Assembly: GCF_000178855.1 (NCBI RefSeq)
Contig: NZ_ADVG01000004.1
Coordinates: forward strand, 2,356,001-2,420,000
Source: Ktedonobacter racemifer DSM 44963
Lineage (GTDB): Bacteria > Chloroflexota > Ktedonobacteria > Ktedonobacterales > Ktedonobacteraceae
Direction of reading: 5' to 3'
DNA length: 64,000 nucleotides
A program made the translations under genes and the position numbers. The notes under the pieces are model-generated. The model was not told the DNA's origin and did not search any database. It saw only the letters and a program-made list of their open reading frames with translations. This document shows positions 17,053-25,860 of the stretch, piece after piece. Position 1 is the first letter of the stretch, and each line of letters starts with the position of its first letter.

Positions 17053-17415
17053 ATGTTGGATTTTAAACAAATTGGCCCTCGTGCGAAACAGACGCGCCTG
17101 GCGGCCAACCTGACCCTGGACCAGGCCGCCGCCGCGCTCGCGATGCCAGCGGTCACTGCGCAGGACCTGGCGCGTTTCGAGAATGGCGCGCCCCTCTCTG
17201 CTGTTGTGCTCATTAAATTAGCCTGTAACGTCTACAAGTGCCAGCTCGCGACACTACTCCACGGTCCCTATCCCTATACGACTGAACAAGAGTGGATCCA
17301 GGCGTACCTGCGCGCCGAGGTCAGCGAGGACATCCTGGCCGATGGCCTGAAGATTGATCGCCTTGAGGCGCGCGATCGTGTGCGCTTATATGAGGAACAG
17401 ACGGGAGTAAGGTAG
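17053..17415 (+). CDS. XRE-like helix-turn-helix protein
   Basis: 120 residues. The N-terminal part (IGPRAKQTRLAANLTLDQAA ... ARFENGAPLSAVVLIKLA) follows the Cro/C1 pattern, although the second helix region is atypical. The C-terminal half (EEWIQAYLRAEVSEDILADGL, approximate reading) may be a second DNA-binding or dimerisation unit. It is a candidate repressor for the CGTATG/CATACG sites at 9.09 and 15.6 kb, by inference from position only. Confidence 0.6.
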   Translation: MLDFKQIGPRAKQTRLAANLTLDQAAAALAMPAVTAQDLARFENGAPLSAVVLIKLACNVYKCQLATLLHGPYPYTTEQEWIQAYLRAEVSEDILADGLKIDRLEARDRVRLYEEQTGVR

Positions 17416-17417
17416 CT

Positions 17418-17639
17418 ATGGCGAAGCAGCAAGAACCCAAACCAGAGAACGTGAAAAACTTCATTGTTGTGGTCAGTGTGAATGACTACGATGCGCCCAC
17501 CGAGGTGTACACATTTCATGGGACCTATCGCCGGGCTTGCAAAAAGGCGGTTGAACAGTTTCTGGCTGAACATTCTACCTATGAGTACGAGAGAGATAAG
17601 CAGGGTCTCACGCCACAACTTGTTGCTGCGCATCTATAA
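17418..17639 (+). CDS. Hypothetical protein, last gene of the small operon
   Basis: 73 residues, MAKQQEPKPENVKNFIVVVS, starting two bases after the HTH gene stop. Contains a beta-rich core (FIVVVSVNDYDAPTEVYTFHG) and a Cys-Lys helix. The inverted repeat at 17628-17677 overlaps its end. No family is recognised. Confidence 0.55.
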   Translation: MAKQQEPKPENVKNFIVVVSVNDYDAPTEVYTFHGTYRRACKKAVEQFLAEHSTYEYERDKQGLTPQLVAAHL

Positions 17640-17688
17640 GTAGACATCTTGCTTGAGCTATCAACTTATAGATGCGCGGGGTGTCTAC
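17628..17688. repeat. Compound inverted repeat at the end of the small-gene operon
   Basis: GCGCATCTATAAGT (17628-17641) and its exact complement (17664-17677) flank a 22-bp loop; an interlocked pair GTAGACA (17640-17646) / TGTCTAC (17682-17688) overlaps it. Lacking a T tract it is a poor terminator; it may be a recombination or protein-binding site. Confidence 0.6.
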
Positions 17689-17817
17689 TAGAGTGACGCC
17701 CTGATCATATCCTTTGTTTTCTACTGTCGCAGTGAAGTGGATAAGGTAATCTATCACATTGTAGGAAGAATTGCACAGACGCGGCCAGCTCAATCGGAAG
17801 GTCACTTTCCTGTGGTG

Positions 17818-18186
17818 TCATCCTCTTTTTCCTCCACTATTGTGAGCCACGGCAGCACGAATAAGATCTTTCAAAGCAGACTCATCAACTGTGTGGCCCT
17901 CACGGAAATCAATCGCTCGCGTTTTTTTCGCATCCAGACCTGCATTGAAGAGTTTCTGCGGATCTTCCAGGAAAGCGCCTTGAAAAAAGTTCATTTTGAT
18001 GGTTTGCTTGAAAGCGCCAACAGCACAAACAAGTCCCTGGTGAGACCATACCGCAGTCTCCCACTTCCATTCCTCAGTGATGTCAGGGTCGGCCTCCAGG
18101 ATAAGTTTGCGCAATCGGGTCATCATGTGGCCGCGCCAGTCATTAAGCGCTGCAATTTGCTGGTCGATACGTTCAGATGGATTCAT
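17818..18186 (-). CDS. DUF1801 (YdhG-like) protein
   Basis: 122 residues with LRKLILEADPDITEEWKWETAV and KMNFFQGAFLEDPQKLFNAG, typical of the DUF1801/YdhG fold found in many soil bacteria. AAAGGAG precedes the ATG. Biochemical role unknown; a monocistronic gene with no functional partner next to it. Confidence 0.8.
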   Translation of the reverse strand: MNPSERIDQQIAALNDWRGHMMTRLRKLILEADPDITEEWKWETAVWSHQGLVCAVGAFKQTIKMNFFQGAFLEDPQKLFNAGLDAKKTRAIDFREGHTVDESALKDLIRAAVAHNSGGKRG

Positions 18187-18617
18187 GTATTTCTCCTTTA
18201 GGAAATGGCTCTGGAGGACTCTTCAAGCCCTTCACAGCACTGTTCTCGTTGATGGGAAAAGATGCGCTTATCAGTTTGATCTGCCTCATGCTTCATGCTT
18301 GTTCACTAGATCGAAATACCTCATCAATTTCTCCTTTCACCAAAAGTGGACACTTCTTTTCGTTTGAGGTTTGCAGATGGTGCAGAAGCTTGGGCGTTAG
18401 AGTTTCCATATCCGCAGTTGGGTATATGCTACCTCGGTCTGGCTTGTACCAGAATAGGGTCCCAGGCCACTCAACGTTTCTACACATCAAGAATGGGACG
18501 AAAGGTCGTGCTTGCGCTTAATGCTTAATAAGGAACAAACGAGTTCCACGTTAGATGTGCAAAGGACAGTTGTGATCCAAGACGTTGGTCGAGTAGGCTG
18601 AAACCTTGATCTAGGCT
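18187..18617. other. Intergenic region
   Basis: About 430 bases with no convincing gene. One copy of a TAGATGTGCA ... GGCTGAAACC motif occurs at 18551-18608, related to two copies at 19392 and 19510. Confidence 0.45.
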
Positions 18618-19226
18618 CTAAGCATCAATCGACGCTTGATGCTCCCAATCCCCAATTGCTATAGAATGCTCGCGTAGTTCGGTGGCAAAACGTTCTTGGA
18701 TCGTGGTCAGGAGCTCATCAATAGAGATCGGCAAGATGCGCTGGCTGAAACCAAATGGAAGGGAAGAATTTAAGTATCTGAAGAGCGTAAAGCGAGTAAA
18801 GGGATTTAATGCTACTTTGGATCGTGAGAGCACTTCTTCTCTATTCCAGAGCACGATCATTAAAAAAGGTGAGCCCATGAACGTTGAAGGGGATAGTGCC
18901 TTAATCTCTGCCCACCTGATCAGAAAAGAGTCACGAGAGGTAAAGATGCCTTTATGATTAATATGTAGATACGATGAGTGACTACGTAACTTGCGGATCA
19001 GTTGGGTCAAAAGCGCACCACACATCAAGAGGAGGAAGACAAGGCCCCAGATATCGAACATCATTTCCTGAGTGTCGGCAGCCAACCTTAAGAAAATCCG
19101 AACGCTGAAGAAGCCAATGCCAAATACAAGAGCTATCCAGAATAAACGTGAACGAATGAATTTGGGAGTTGGCTGGTCCTGAACGGTGATGAGAGGAATA
19201 ACTATTTCATCTTGGAATACCTGCAT
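18618..19226 (-). CDS. Membrane protein, STM3941-like
   Basis: Start at 19226 (MQVFQDEIVIPLITV) is chosen for GGAAAGGAT upstream. Two hydrophobic helices (LFWIALVFGIGFFSVRIF and WGLVFLLLMCGALLTQLI) are followed by a soluble PH-like part (SSYLHINHKGIFTSRDSFLIRW). This arrangement is that of STM3941-type proteins of unknown role. It stands alone. Confidence 0.65.
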   Translation of the reverse strand: MQVFQDEIVIPLITVQDQPTPKFIRSRLFWIALVFGIGFFSVRIFLRLAADTQEMMFDIWGLVFLLLMCGALLTQLIRKLRSHSSYLHINHKGIFTSRDSFLIRWAEIKALSPSTFMGSPFLMIVLWNREEVLSRSKVALNPFTRFTLFRYLNSSLPFGFSQRILPISIDELLTTIQERFATELREHSIAIGDWEHQASIDA

Positions 19227-19871
19227 TGGATATCCTTTCCAATGGAGCATTTTGCATCTCCATCTGTTTCTCTTCATGAGGAGGAGGACTCACTCAAAGC
19301 TAGCAACGTCTTCTCTCATCTTGTCTTCTGGATACCTTTTTGGTGAGGCTCTCCTTGCATTTGCAAGTATAGCAGGCTGAGGATGTCTCAGTCTAGATGT
19401 GCAACTTTATGGCTGGCCTGAAACCCTGGAAACAGGGAGTCTGCCCATGAGAGAACCTGCGCATCTGAAATGAGACTGGGGAGTCAGATTCCTGCTCACC
19501 GTTCTCATTCTAGATGCGCAGATGATCGACTGGCGTGAAACCCTGGGAAACCCTGAGAAAAAACAGGATATGGAAGAAACCTATGTTACCGTCACGGAAT
19601 TCACACGAAAGAGCATACCATGTGGCACAAGGCAGGTTCGTTGGAATGGCTTGCGGAGCCAACATAGATGCCATGAACAATGTAGAAATCTGACAGCAGT
19701 GTTGACGGCAAATAACGTGATATCCTATGTGATATTGTGTAATCTATGGACAATTAAAGATGACGCAAACGTGCTTGAAAAGACGGTGTGGAAAGATGCA
19801 AGGATGAGGTAAAACAGTACCTCGATTTGGCACAGAAATCGAGGTAGCGCAGGAATGTCTTTGCTGGCCCT
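19227..19871. other. Intergenic region with dispersed repeats
   Basis: Two copies of a motif: CTAGATGTGCA ... CTGGCCTGAAACCCTGG (19393-19429) and CTAGATGCGCA ... CTGGCGTGAAACCCTGG (19510-19546). Between and after them nothing coding is convincing. Confidence 0.5.
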
Positions 19872-20969
19872 TTATGGTACAACTAGGCAGTGTTCTGGAG
19901 GGAGCTCCACCCACACTTTGGCTTGGAGCTGGTACTGTGATGCGGCGAAGGCCTGGATATGCTGTTTCTCTCCATTCCCTACCTCTACCAGCGTTCGCCA
20001 GCGTCCTCCAACAAAGGATGAATAGGTAACGGTGCCAGCGAAGATGTTAGGATGCTCACCGTGAGGAACTTCTGGATGCAGCAAGATATTGGCCGGGCGG
20101 CAGATGAGATGGACCTGCTGATCAATGCGTAGATCATGGCTGGCCTGGTGAGGCGAGCCAAGCAGTGTGAGATTGTCAAAATAGTGGTTGTCGAGTTGGA
20201 TATGTAAGCTACTTTCCGCCTGCTGCACAAGCTGTCCTTGAAGGGTATTCACTGGACCCATAAATGAGGCCACAAACTTATTGGTAGGTTGTAGATAGAG
20301 ATCGGTAGGTGTGCCAACCTGCTGAATCTGACCATCACGTAGCACAACAATACGATCCGACATGGTCATGGCCTCGTTTTGATCGTGCGTGACATTGATG
20401 GCGGTAATCTTGAGCTGCTTGAAGAGCTGAACGAGTTCCGCCCCCATGGTCTCGCGCAGGGATGTATCCAGGCTCGAAAGTGGCTCGTCGAGGAGGAGCA
20501 GGCGCGGGGCTGTTGCCAGGGCGCGCGCCACCGATACCCGCTGTTGTTGACCTCCCGAGAGCTGATACGGGTAACGCTTCCCCATACCCGGCAAATTCAC
20601 CAGCTCCAATAGCTCTTCAACGCGTTTTTTGATGTAGGCGCGTGGTTTGCGCCGAAGTTGCAGGCCAAAGGCGATATTATTAAACACAGTCATATGAGGC
20701 CAGAGCGCGTAATCTTGGAAGACCATGCCCAGGTCGCGCTCCTCAACGGGAAGTTCACGTGATCCGTCATAGAAGACGCGGTCCCCCACCTCGATAGAGC
20801 CACTCGTGGGAGTGATGAGGCCCGCAATCATTCTAAGGATCGTAGTCTTACCGCAGCCTGATGGCCCCAGGAGGGAGAGGATCTCTCCCTCTTCCATCGT
20901 CATATCCACATTAGATACGACCGGTCGTGACCCGTAATTCTTGCTCAGTTGTTTGATCTTCAGGTACAT
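19872..20969 (-). CDS. ABC transporter ATP-binding protein, iron(III)/putrescine type
   Basis: 365 residues with GPSGCGKTT (Walker A), LSGGQQQR (signature), LLLLDEPLS (Walker B) and NVTHD (switch His), then a C-terminal TOBE-like domain. It energises import through the two-domain permease encoded just upstream. Its start overlaps the permease end by 59 bases, so the genes are tightly linked. Family: FbpC/PotA-like. The substrate is inferred from the binding protein. Confidence 0.88.
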   Translation of the reverse strand: MYLKIKQLSKNYGSRPVVSNVDMTMEEGEILSLLGPSGCGKTTILRMIAGLITPTSGSIEVGDRVFYDGSRELPVEERDLGMVFQDYALWPHMTVFNNIAFGLQLRRKPRAYIKKRVEELLELVNLPGMGKRYPYQLSGGQQQRVSVARALATAPRLLLLDEPLSSLDTSLRETMGAELVQLFKQLKITAINVTHDQNEAMTMSDRIVVLRDGQIQQVGTPTDLYLQPTNKFVASFMGPVNTLQGQLVQQAESSLHIQLDNHYFDNLTLLGSPHQASHDLRIDQQVHLICRPANILLHPEVPHGEHPNIFAGTVTYSSFVGGRWRTLVEVGNGEKQHIQAFAASQYQLQAKVWVELPPEHCLVVP

Positions 20970-22803
20970 AAATGGGTTTTCTCCGCGCTTGTGCTTGTGT
21001 CACCTGGCGAGCTAGCCAGGGAAGGAAACGTATGATGATAAGGGCCAGGGTAACGAGGCCGATATTGAGCATCGCCAGCGCCATGCCGGGACCTAGCTTA
21101 AAGGTATCGAAGAGGGCAATGATGCGTACAGGCATCGTTGGCTGTCCGGGTGGATAGAGAAGCTCGGAAGCAGCTAGCTCAAACATGGTTCCCGTAAAGA
21201 CGAGTAACCAGATGGAGACCAGGCTTGAGCGCAGGAGCGGTCCAACGATGCGCATCAGCAGTTGAGGGAGGCTTGCCCCCTGGACACGTGCCGTTTCGAG
21301 CATTGTTTGCCCGATTTGATCCAGCGCCCCTGAGCCTAAACGCGTGGCATAGGGCAGGCTACCCCCAACGTAGGCCGCTAGCAGGACCCAGACCGTGCCA
21401 TAGAACTGGATGCCTATTGGGCCACCGATGCCAATATACTCCAGGTATGGAGCGTTCCAGGCAAAGATATAGCCGCAGGCAAGGATAATGCCCGGCACTG
21501 CAATCATGAGCAGCGTTACAAGACTAAGTACCTGGCGCCCGGGTATCTGTGTGCGCTTAATAATGAAGGCCAGTGGCAGACCCACCAGGGCGGTAATCGA
21601 GGCGTTTGTCAGGGCGAGCCAGAGTGTACGCAGCAAGGCGTCCAGGTCGTCGGACCCATTTGCCAGGACCACCGTATAATTATCCAGGGTCCAGTTGTTG
21701 GCTGTCAGACCTTGCCCGAAGGCATGCAGTAATGATAATACCAGGCACATGCTTAACGGGATTAGCAATGCGACTACGAAAACAGCGATACAGAAGATGG
21801 TCGCCGGCCATTTCCATACACCCAGCGCGAGCATGTGGGCCGGCTTGTTTTTGCCGCTGATAACCTGGAAGGAACGTGTGCGCAGTACGGCTGATTGGAG
21901 CAGGAGCGCCAGACCAATAGCGATAAACAAGAAGAGCGAGAGTGAGGCCGCCAGTCCGAAATCAACGGGCGAGGTATTAATCGATGTATAGATCTGGTAG
22001 GTGACAAGGATCACATTTGAACTCTGGGCGATGGTGGCCGCTGTGCCAAAGTCAGAGAGAGCCTCGGCAAAGGCGATCAGCCCTGCCGCCAGGATAGCGG
22101 GCAGAAGGAGAGGCATATTGATAGAGAGCCATGCGCGCCAGCTGCGCGCGCCTACGATACGGGCCGCATCCTCAAACTCTGAACCTAGCCAGTGCAGAGC
22201 CGCTGTCACAGAAAGGTAGACGTAGGGAAAGCTCTTTAGACTGAGAATGAAGATCACCCCAGCAGGCGAGAAGAAGCCATTGATCAATGCCGCCGGGAAG
22301 TGGAAGTATTGATCGGGTATGCCGCCGCGAATGAAGATCAGCGACCAGGCCTCGCCAAGCAAGAACGAGGGCGTAAAGAAGACAATCCAGACCAGGGTAT
22401 CCATGCTCCGGCGAAGCGGTAGGTCTGTACGCCTCGCGAGAAACGCCAGCAGCGTGCCTAAAGCACAGGCGATGAGTGCAGTCACCAGGCCTATCCAGAG
22501 CGAATTGAAGAAAGCCAGATAGTTTTCTGAGTTAGTGAAGACTTTCGTAAGCGCTTCCAGGCTAAACTCCAGGTTGGGGAGCGGATCATAGATGTGGGGA
22601 AAGATGCTCTGGAGGATGATGGCCGCCAGAGGATAGAGCACAAAGAGCAGCAGCAGTAGCAGCGGAAGTGCTATTATAAGAAACTGGCCGCCTCTACGCA
22701 GTAAGATGCGCCAAAAAGGTAAGGGCCTGGAGGCAGTAGCATCTGCTACTGCCTCCATTGCCACCTGATCTGTTACTGTCGAACGATGTTGTCGTGGAAC
22801 CAT
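20911..22803 (-). CDS. ABC transporter permease, two fused membrane domains (iron(III) type)
   Basis: 630 residues with about twelve hydrophobic segments. Two EAA-like loops are seen: FEDAARIVGARSWRAWLSINMP and LETARVQGASLPQLLMRIVGP. The duplicated architecture is that of FbpB/ThiP-type permeases. The gene overlaps the binding-protein gene (stop 22773) and the ATPase gene, forming a three-gene operon on the minus strand. Confidence 0.85.
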   Translation of the reverse strand: MVPRQHRSTVTDQVAMEAVADATASRPLPFWRILLRRGGQFLIIALPLLLLLLFVLYPLAAIILQSIFPHIYDPLPNLEFSLEALTKVFTNSENYLAFFNSLWIGLVTALIACALGTLLAFLARRTDLPLRRSMDTLVWIVFFTPSFLLGEAWSLIFIRGGIPDQYFHFPAALINGFFSPAGVIFILSLKSFPYVYLSVTAALHWLGSEFEDAARIVGARSWRAWLSINMPLLLPAILAAGLIAFAEALSDFGTAATIAQSSNVILVTYQIYTSINTSPVDFGLAASLSLFLFIAIGLALLLQSAVLRTRSFQVISGKNKPAHMLALGVWKWPATIFCIAVFVVALLIPLSMCLVLSLLHAFGQGLTANNWTLDNYTVVLANGSDDLDALLRTLWLALTNASITALVGLPLAFIIKRTQIPGRQVLSLVTLLMIAVPGIILACGYIFAWNAPYLEYIGIGGPIGIQFYGTVWVLLAAYVGGSLPYATRLGSGALDQIGQTMLETARVQGASLPQLLMRIVGPLLRSSLVSIWLLVFTGTMFELAASELLYPPGQPTMPVRIIALFDTFKLGPGMALAMLNIGLVTLALIIIRFLPWLARQVTQAQARRKPIYVPEDQTTEQELRVTTGRI

Positions 22804-23867
22804 TGTTTTAGCTCATTCTCCACACTAGCCCACTTGGGAACGTCCAGGGTGACAAAGTTGATACCATCTGTCTGGCGAGAGACGATAGGGGTGACTCCTT
22901 TGATGATCTCAACAAAGTACGTATCGCCATCCGTAGGATCATGATTGACTGCTACTGTCTGACCGGCGGATGAGATGATCCAGTTGACAAACTGCTGGGC
23001 GCAAGCGCTGTGCCGGCTGTTTGCGGCGATACCGATCTCGCTGGGCAGTGATGTGACGCCAGAGGTGGGATAGATAATGCCCAGGGGTTGTCCAGCCTTT
23101 TTCGCAGAATAATAGATACTATCCTGTACAATCGCGAACTCGCGCGCGCCCGTCTCGACGCTATTCAAGGTTGGATCATTGGTCTGGAAGATCTTATCGC
23201 CATTGGCTTTGAGCTGCTGGAAGAACTGCTTGCCCTGATCCTCGCCGCCCATCACCTGAGAGACACCCGAGATAAAGGGATACGCGGGTCCAGAGAACGC
23301 GGGATCGTTTTCGGCGAGCAGGTTTTTATACTCTGATTTGGTAAGATCCTGCCAGTCCTTGGGGAGCCCGGCGGCTGGGATATGTTTGGTGTTATAAACG
23401 ATGGCGCCAGCCGCAGTAAGGCCCGTAGGATAGTAGGCGTGATCGCTGGGAACGTTGCTCATGCCCTGCGTGGTATAGTTGTTGATATTGGGTGAGTTCC
23501 ATTTCAGCAAGTAGCCCTGGTCATCAAGGGTCTGCATGGTTACATTGCCATCGAACCAGGTTACATCCCACTGAGGATTATTGCGCTCAGCCGAGATCTT
23601 GGCCAGGAGATTGCCAGTGCTATCATCGACCAGTTTGACATGAATACCCGTTTGTTTCTGGAAGGCTTTGGCGGCATCCGAGTCATAGCCGATAGCCGAA
23701 TAGAGCGTGAAGCCTGTTTGCTTATCACAACTGGCAGCGCTTTGCGTGTTATTTGATGTAGCGTTGGAGGTGTTTCCGCCGCAGGCAACAAGTAAGCTCG
23801 CTATACAAGCGAGCAAAAATAATACATTGAAACGTGGCCTGCGTGCCAAGGCAAGGTGTATACCCAT
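22773..23867 (-). CDS. Extracellular substrate-binding lipoprotein, iron(III) type
   Basis: 364 residues. Signal peptide FNVLFLLACIASLLVACGG with lipobox Cys. The mature part (FTLYSAIGYDSDAAKAFQKQ ... AERNNPQWDVTWFDGN ... YYPTGLTAAGAIVYNTK) follows the FbpA/AfuA family, which binds Fe3+ or similar ligands. AAGGAG lies upstream. First gene of the operon; three TGTTACA repeats precede it. Confidence 0.85.
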   Translation of the reverse strand: MGIHLALARRPRFNVLFLLACIASLLVACGGNTSNATSNNTQSAASCDKQTGFTLYSAIGYDSDAAKAFQKQTGIHVKLVDDSTGNLLAKISAERNNPQWDVTWFDGNVTMQTLDDQGYLLKWNSPNINNYTTQGMSNVPSDHAYYPTGLTAAGAIVYNTKHIPAAGLPKDWQDLTKSEYKNLLAENDPAFSGPAYPFISGVSQVMGGEDQGKQFFQQLKANGDKIFQTNDPTLNSVETGAREFAIVQDSIYYSAKKAGQPLGIIYPTSGVTSLPSEIGIAANSRHSACAQQFVNWIISSAGQTVAVNHDPTDGDTYFVEIIKGVTPIVSRQTDGINFVTLDVPKWASVENELKQWFHDNIVRQ

Positions 23868-24002
23868 TACGATGTGTAACTCCTTAGATAAAGAAAATTT
23901 CGCAGTAGAGCAGCGAAAGGCTGGAGAGGATGTCTCACGTTACACATTGTAAAAGCCCAAAGTTAATCCAAGTTAATCAAAATGTTAATGAATTGTAATA
24001 TT

Positions 24003-24042
24003 TGTTACATTAGAATACTTGTTACATGCTACACTTGTTACA
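24003..24042. promoter_or_regulatory. Three TGTTACA repeats upstream of the ABC operon
   Basis: TGTTACA at 24003-24009, 24020-24026 and 24036-24042, spaced 16-17 bp, between the ROK gene end and the operon start. The regular spacing suggests binding of a regulator, for example the ROK protein or a metal sensor. Confidence 0.5.
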
Positions 24043-25255
24043 AAGATTGCTTGTTAAAAAGCGTAGGTGCAAAAAAATCTTGCAAGACGAGGCAGCCCGC
24101 GCCACGCGCCCAATTGTCCATGTTTGTATCTGTATCGACGAGCATGGTCAGGCCCTGCCCTAGCTGAGAGAAGATATGTTTCTCCAGCGTGGAGTGCATC
24201 GTGTCGCGCATGAGTTCGATTCGATGGCCGGCTCCCCCGTCTATCATGATACAGGCGGGATTATAAAGATTGACGAGCGAGGCGATTCCCAGCCCGAGAA
24301 ATCTACCGGTACGATGGAAGGCAAGAATGGCTGCGGCATCACCATTTTGTGCGCGCTTGTAGAGGATATCGATGATACGCTCGTCCACCTGTTCACGCTG
24401 GAGAGGTTCAAGGCTGCCCCCTAGTTCGCGGTAGGTTTCGACAATGCCATAGTCCGCTACATATGCTTCCAGGCAGCCCTGGTTGCCGCATTCACAAAGG
24501 CGGCCATTGTTGAAGAGAGGAATATGACCAAATTCGGCCCCGATGCCTTTTGCGCCCCGGTAAACGCCCTGATTCAGGACGGTCGCCAGCCCCAGTCCTC
24601 TTCCCAGGGAGATAACGAGGAAGTCGCTACATGTCTCTCCTCGTCCATAGAGCTTCTCGTAACTTGCCAGGCAGTTCACCGCGTTCTCAACAAATACGGG
24701 CATGCCCAGGCGCTCTGATAGAGGTTGGCGGATAGAAATTTGATGCCAGTTGAGAATCCAGCTATCGACGCTTACGCCCGTCAGCCGATTCACGGGCCCC
24801 GAAATGCCACAGCCCAGGCCAATAATTTTTTGCGGGGGAACACCACTCTGTGTGATAAATTGCTCTATGCTAGAGGCGATCAGCGCGACCGCCTCTTCTC
24901 CGTGGTCGCGCAGATGCAGGGGAATAATCTCAATGGTATGTATCTCTCCCTGTAAATCCAGGAGAGCAGCAATTATATGGTGCTCCATAAGGTGAATGCC
25001 AATGGCATAGGCTCCCTGGGGAGAGAGTTCTAGCAGGCCTGCTTTTCTACCCCCCGTTGAGGCAGCCATACCCGTTTCGATGACTAGCTGACGCTCAATG
25101 AGCTGTGTAATTAAGCTCACCACCGTCCCCTGGCTTAAGCCAGAGATCTTTTGCAATTGTGTGCGCGAGATGGGCGCATGCATGCGGATAAGATTAACCA
25201 GCATGTTTTGATTGATCGCACGAATCTTCTTGCGTCCAATAGGCTGTAGTTGCAT
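24038..25255 (-). CDS. ROK family transcriptional regulator/sugar kinase-like
   Basis: The start at 25255 (MQLQPIGRKKIRAINQNM) follows AGAGGTG. An N-terminal winged HTH (RTQLQKISGLSQGTVVSLITQLIE) is followed by a ROK kinase-like domain with LGCGISGP, LGRGLGLATV and the zinc motif GHIPLFNNGRLCECGNQGCLEAY. Members such as NagC/XylR repress transport operons and release DNA on sugar binding. It is divergent from the sugar-type operon at 25861 and upstream of the iron-type operon; control of the former is more likely. Confidence 0.88.
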   Translation of the reverse strand: MQLQPIGRKKIRAINQNMLVNLIRMHAPISRTQLQKISGLSQGTVVSLITQLIERQLVIETGMAASTGGRKAGLLELSPQGAYAIGIHLMEHHIIAALLDLQGEIHTIEIIPLHLRDHGEEAVALIASSIEQFITQSGVPPQKIIGLGCGISGPVNRLTGVSVDSWILNWHQISIRQPLSERLGMPVFVENAVNCLASYEKLYGRGETCSDFLVISLGRGLGLATVLNQGVYRGAKGIGAEFGHIPLFNNGRLCECGNQGCLEAYVADYGIVETYRELGGSLEPLQREQVDERIIDILYKRAQNGDAAAILAFHRTGRFLGLGIASLVNLYNPACIMIDGGAGHRIELMRDTMHSTLEKHIFSQLGQGLTMLVDTDTNMDNWARGAGCLVLQDFFAPTLFNKQSL

Positions 25256-25297
25256 TTCTCTGCACCTCTTTTCCTGCAAAAAAACTATTATCATTCA

Positions 25298-25327
25298 TTG
25301 ACAAAAGTCAGAAGAAAATGCTATTAT
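25298..25327 (+). promoter_or_regulatory. Promoter candidate toward the sugar ABC operon
   Basis: TTGACA (25298-25303), 18-bp spacer, TATTAT (25322-25327). It lies right behind the ROK start codon and reads away from it; the sugar-binding protein gene begins about 530 bases downstream, so the leader would be long. Confidence 0.5.
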
Positions 25328-25860
25328 TAATCTTACAAGAGGGAATTAAGAATTGAGATGCGTCAATAGAAGGTGGTGGTTATACTTCCTGGCCAGAACA
25401 TTATAGCTTAATTATGGCCGATTTGGAATACAGGCAGCAGTATCAAGATTGCCTGATAGGCGTCAGTATGCGACCACGGTTTTTCTGCCAGGATTACGAG
25501 TATTTTTTGACGGCTTGCATAGAAAATGGTAAATCTTTTAGGTTCTAGCTGTTCAATGTAGTGCAGCTCTACAAAGTTTTGTGAAAAGGCAATACTCCTA
25601 TCCATCTCTCATATGGCATTTTACGTGCTTTATTGATCGTATGTTTAGTAGAAAGGCATGTGATCTATCTGTTGTTCGTACCGAACAATAATGCTGTGCT
25701 GCTTTCTACCAGGTGCGTATAAGCAGATGTGCATTTGCTTATTTATATGAGAGAACGGAATACTTATAAACTTGTTGGTTATTCCTTCAGTATTTGCAAA
25801 GTTGAAGGAATAGCTTTCGGTTACATTGTCGTACTGAAATAGTGACAAGGAGCTTAACCT
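25328..25860. other. Leader/intergenic region before the sugar ABC operon
   Basis: 533 bases with no plus-strand gene; one weak minus-strand ORF (25408-25605). No structured RNA was recognised by eye. Confidence 0.4.
25408..25605 (-). CDS. Possible small protein
   Basis: 65 residues, MDRSIAFSQNFVELHYIEQL, protein-like in composition with aliphatic C-terminal half (AYQAILILLPVFQIG). The ribosome-binding site is poor (GAGAG directly before ATG). It could be a gene fragment or chance. Confidence 0.3.
   Translation of the reverse strand: MDRSIAFSQNFVELHYIEQLEPKRFTIFYASRQKILVILAEKPWSHTDAYQAILILLPVFQIGHN

Noticed and set aside
19522..19812. 96-codon plus-strand ORF.
   Set aside because: Composition is not protein-like, there is no good ribosome-binding site, and it begins within a dispersed repeat.
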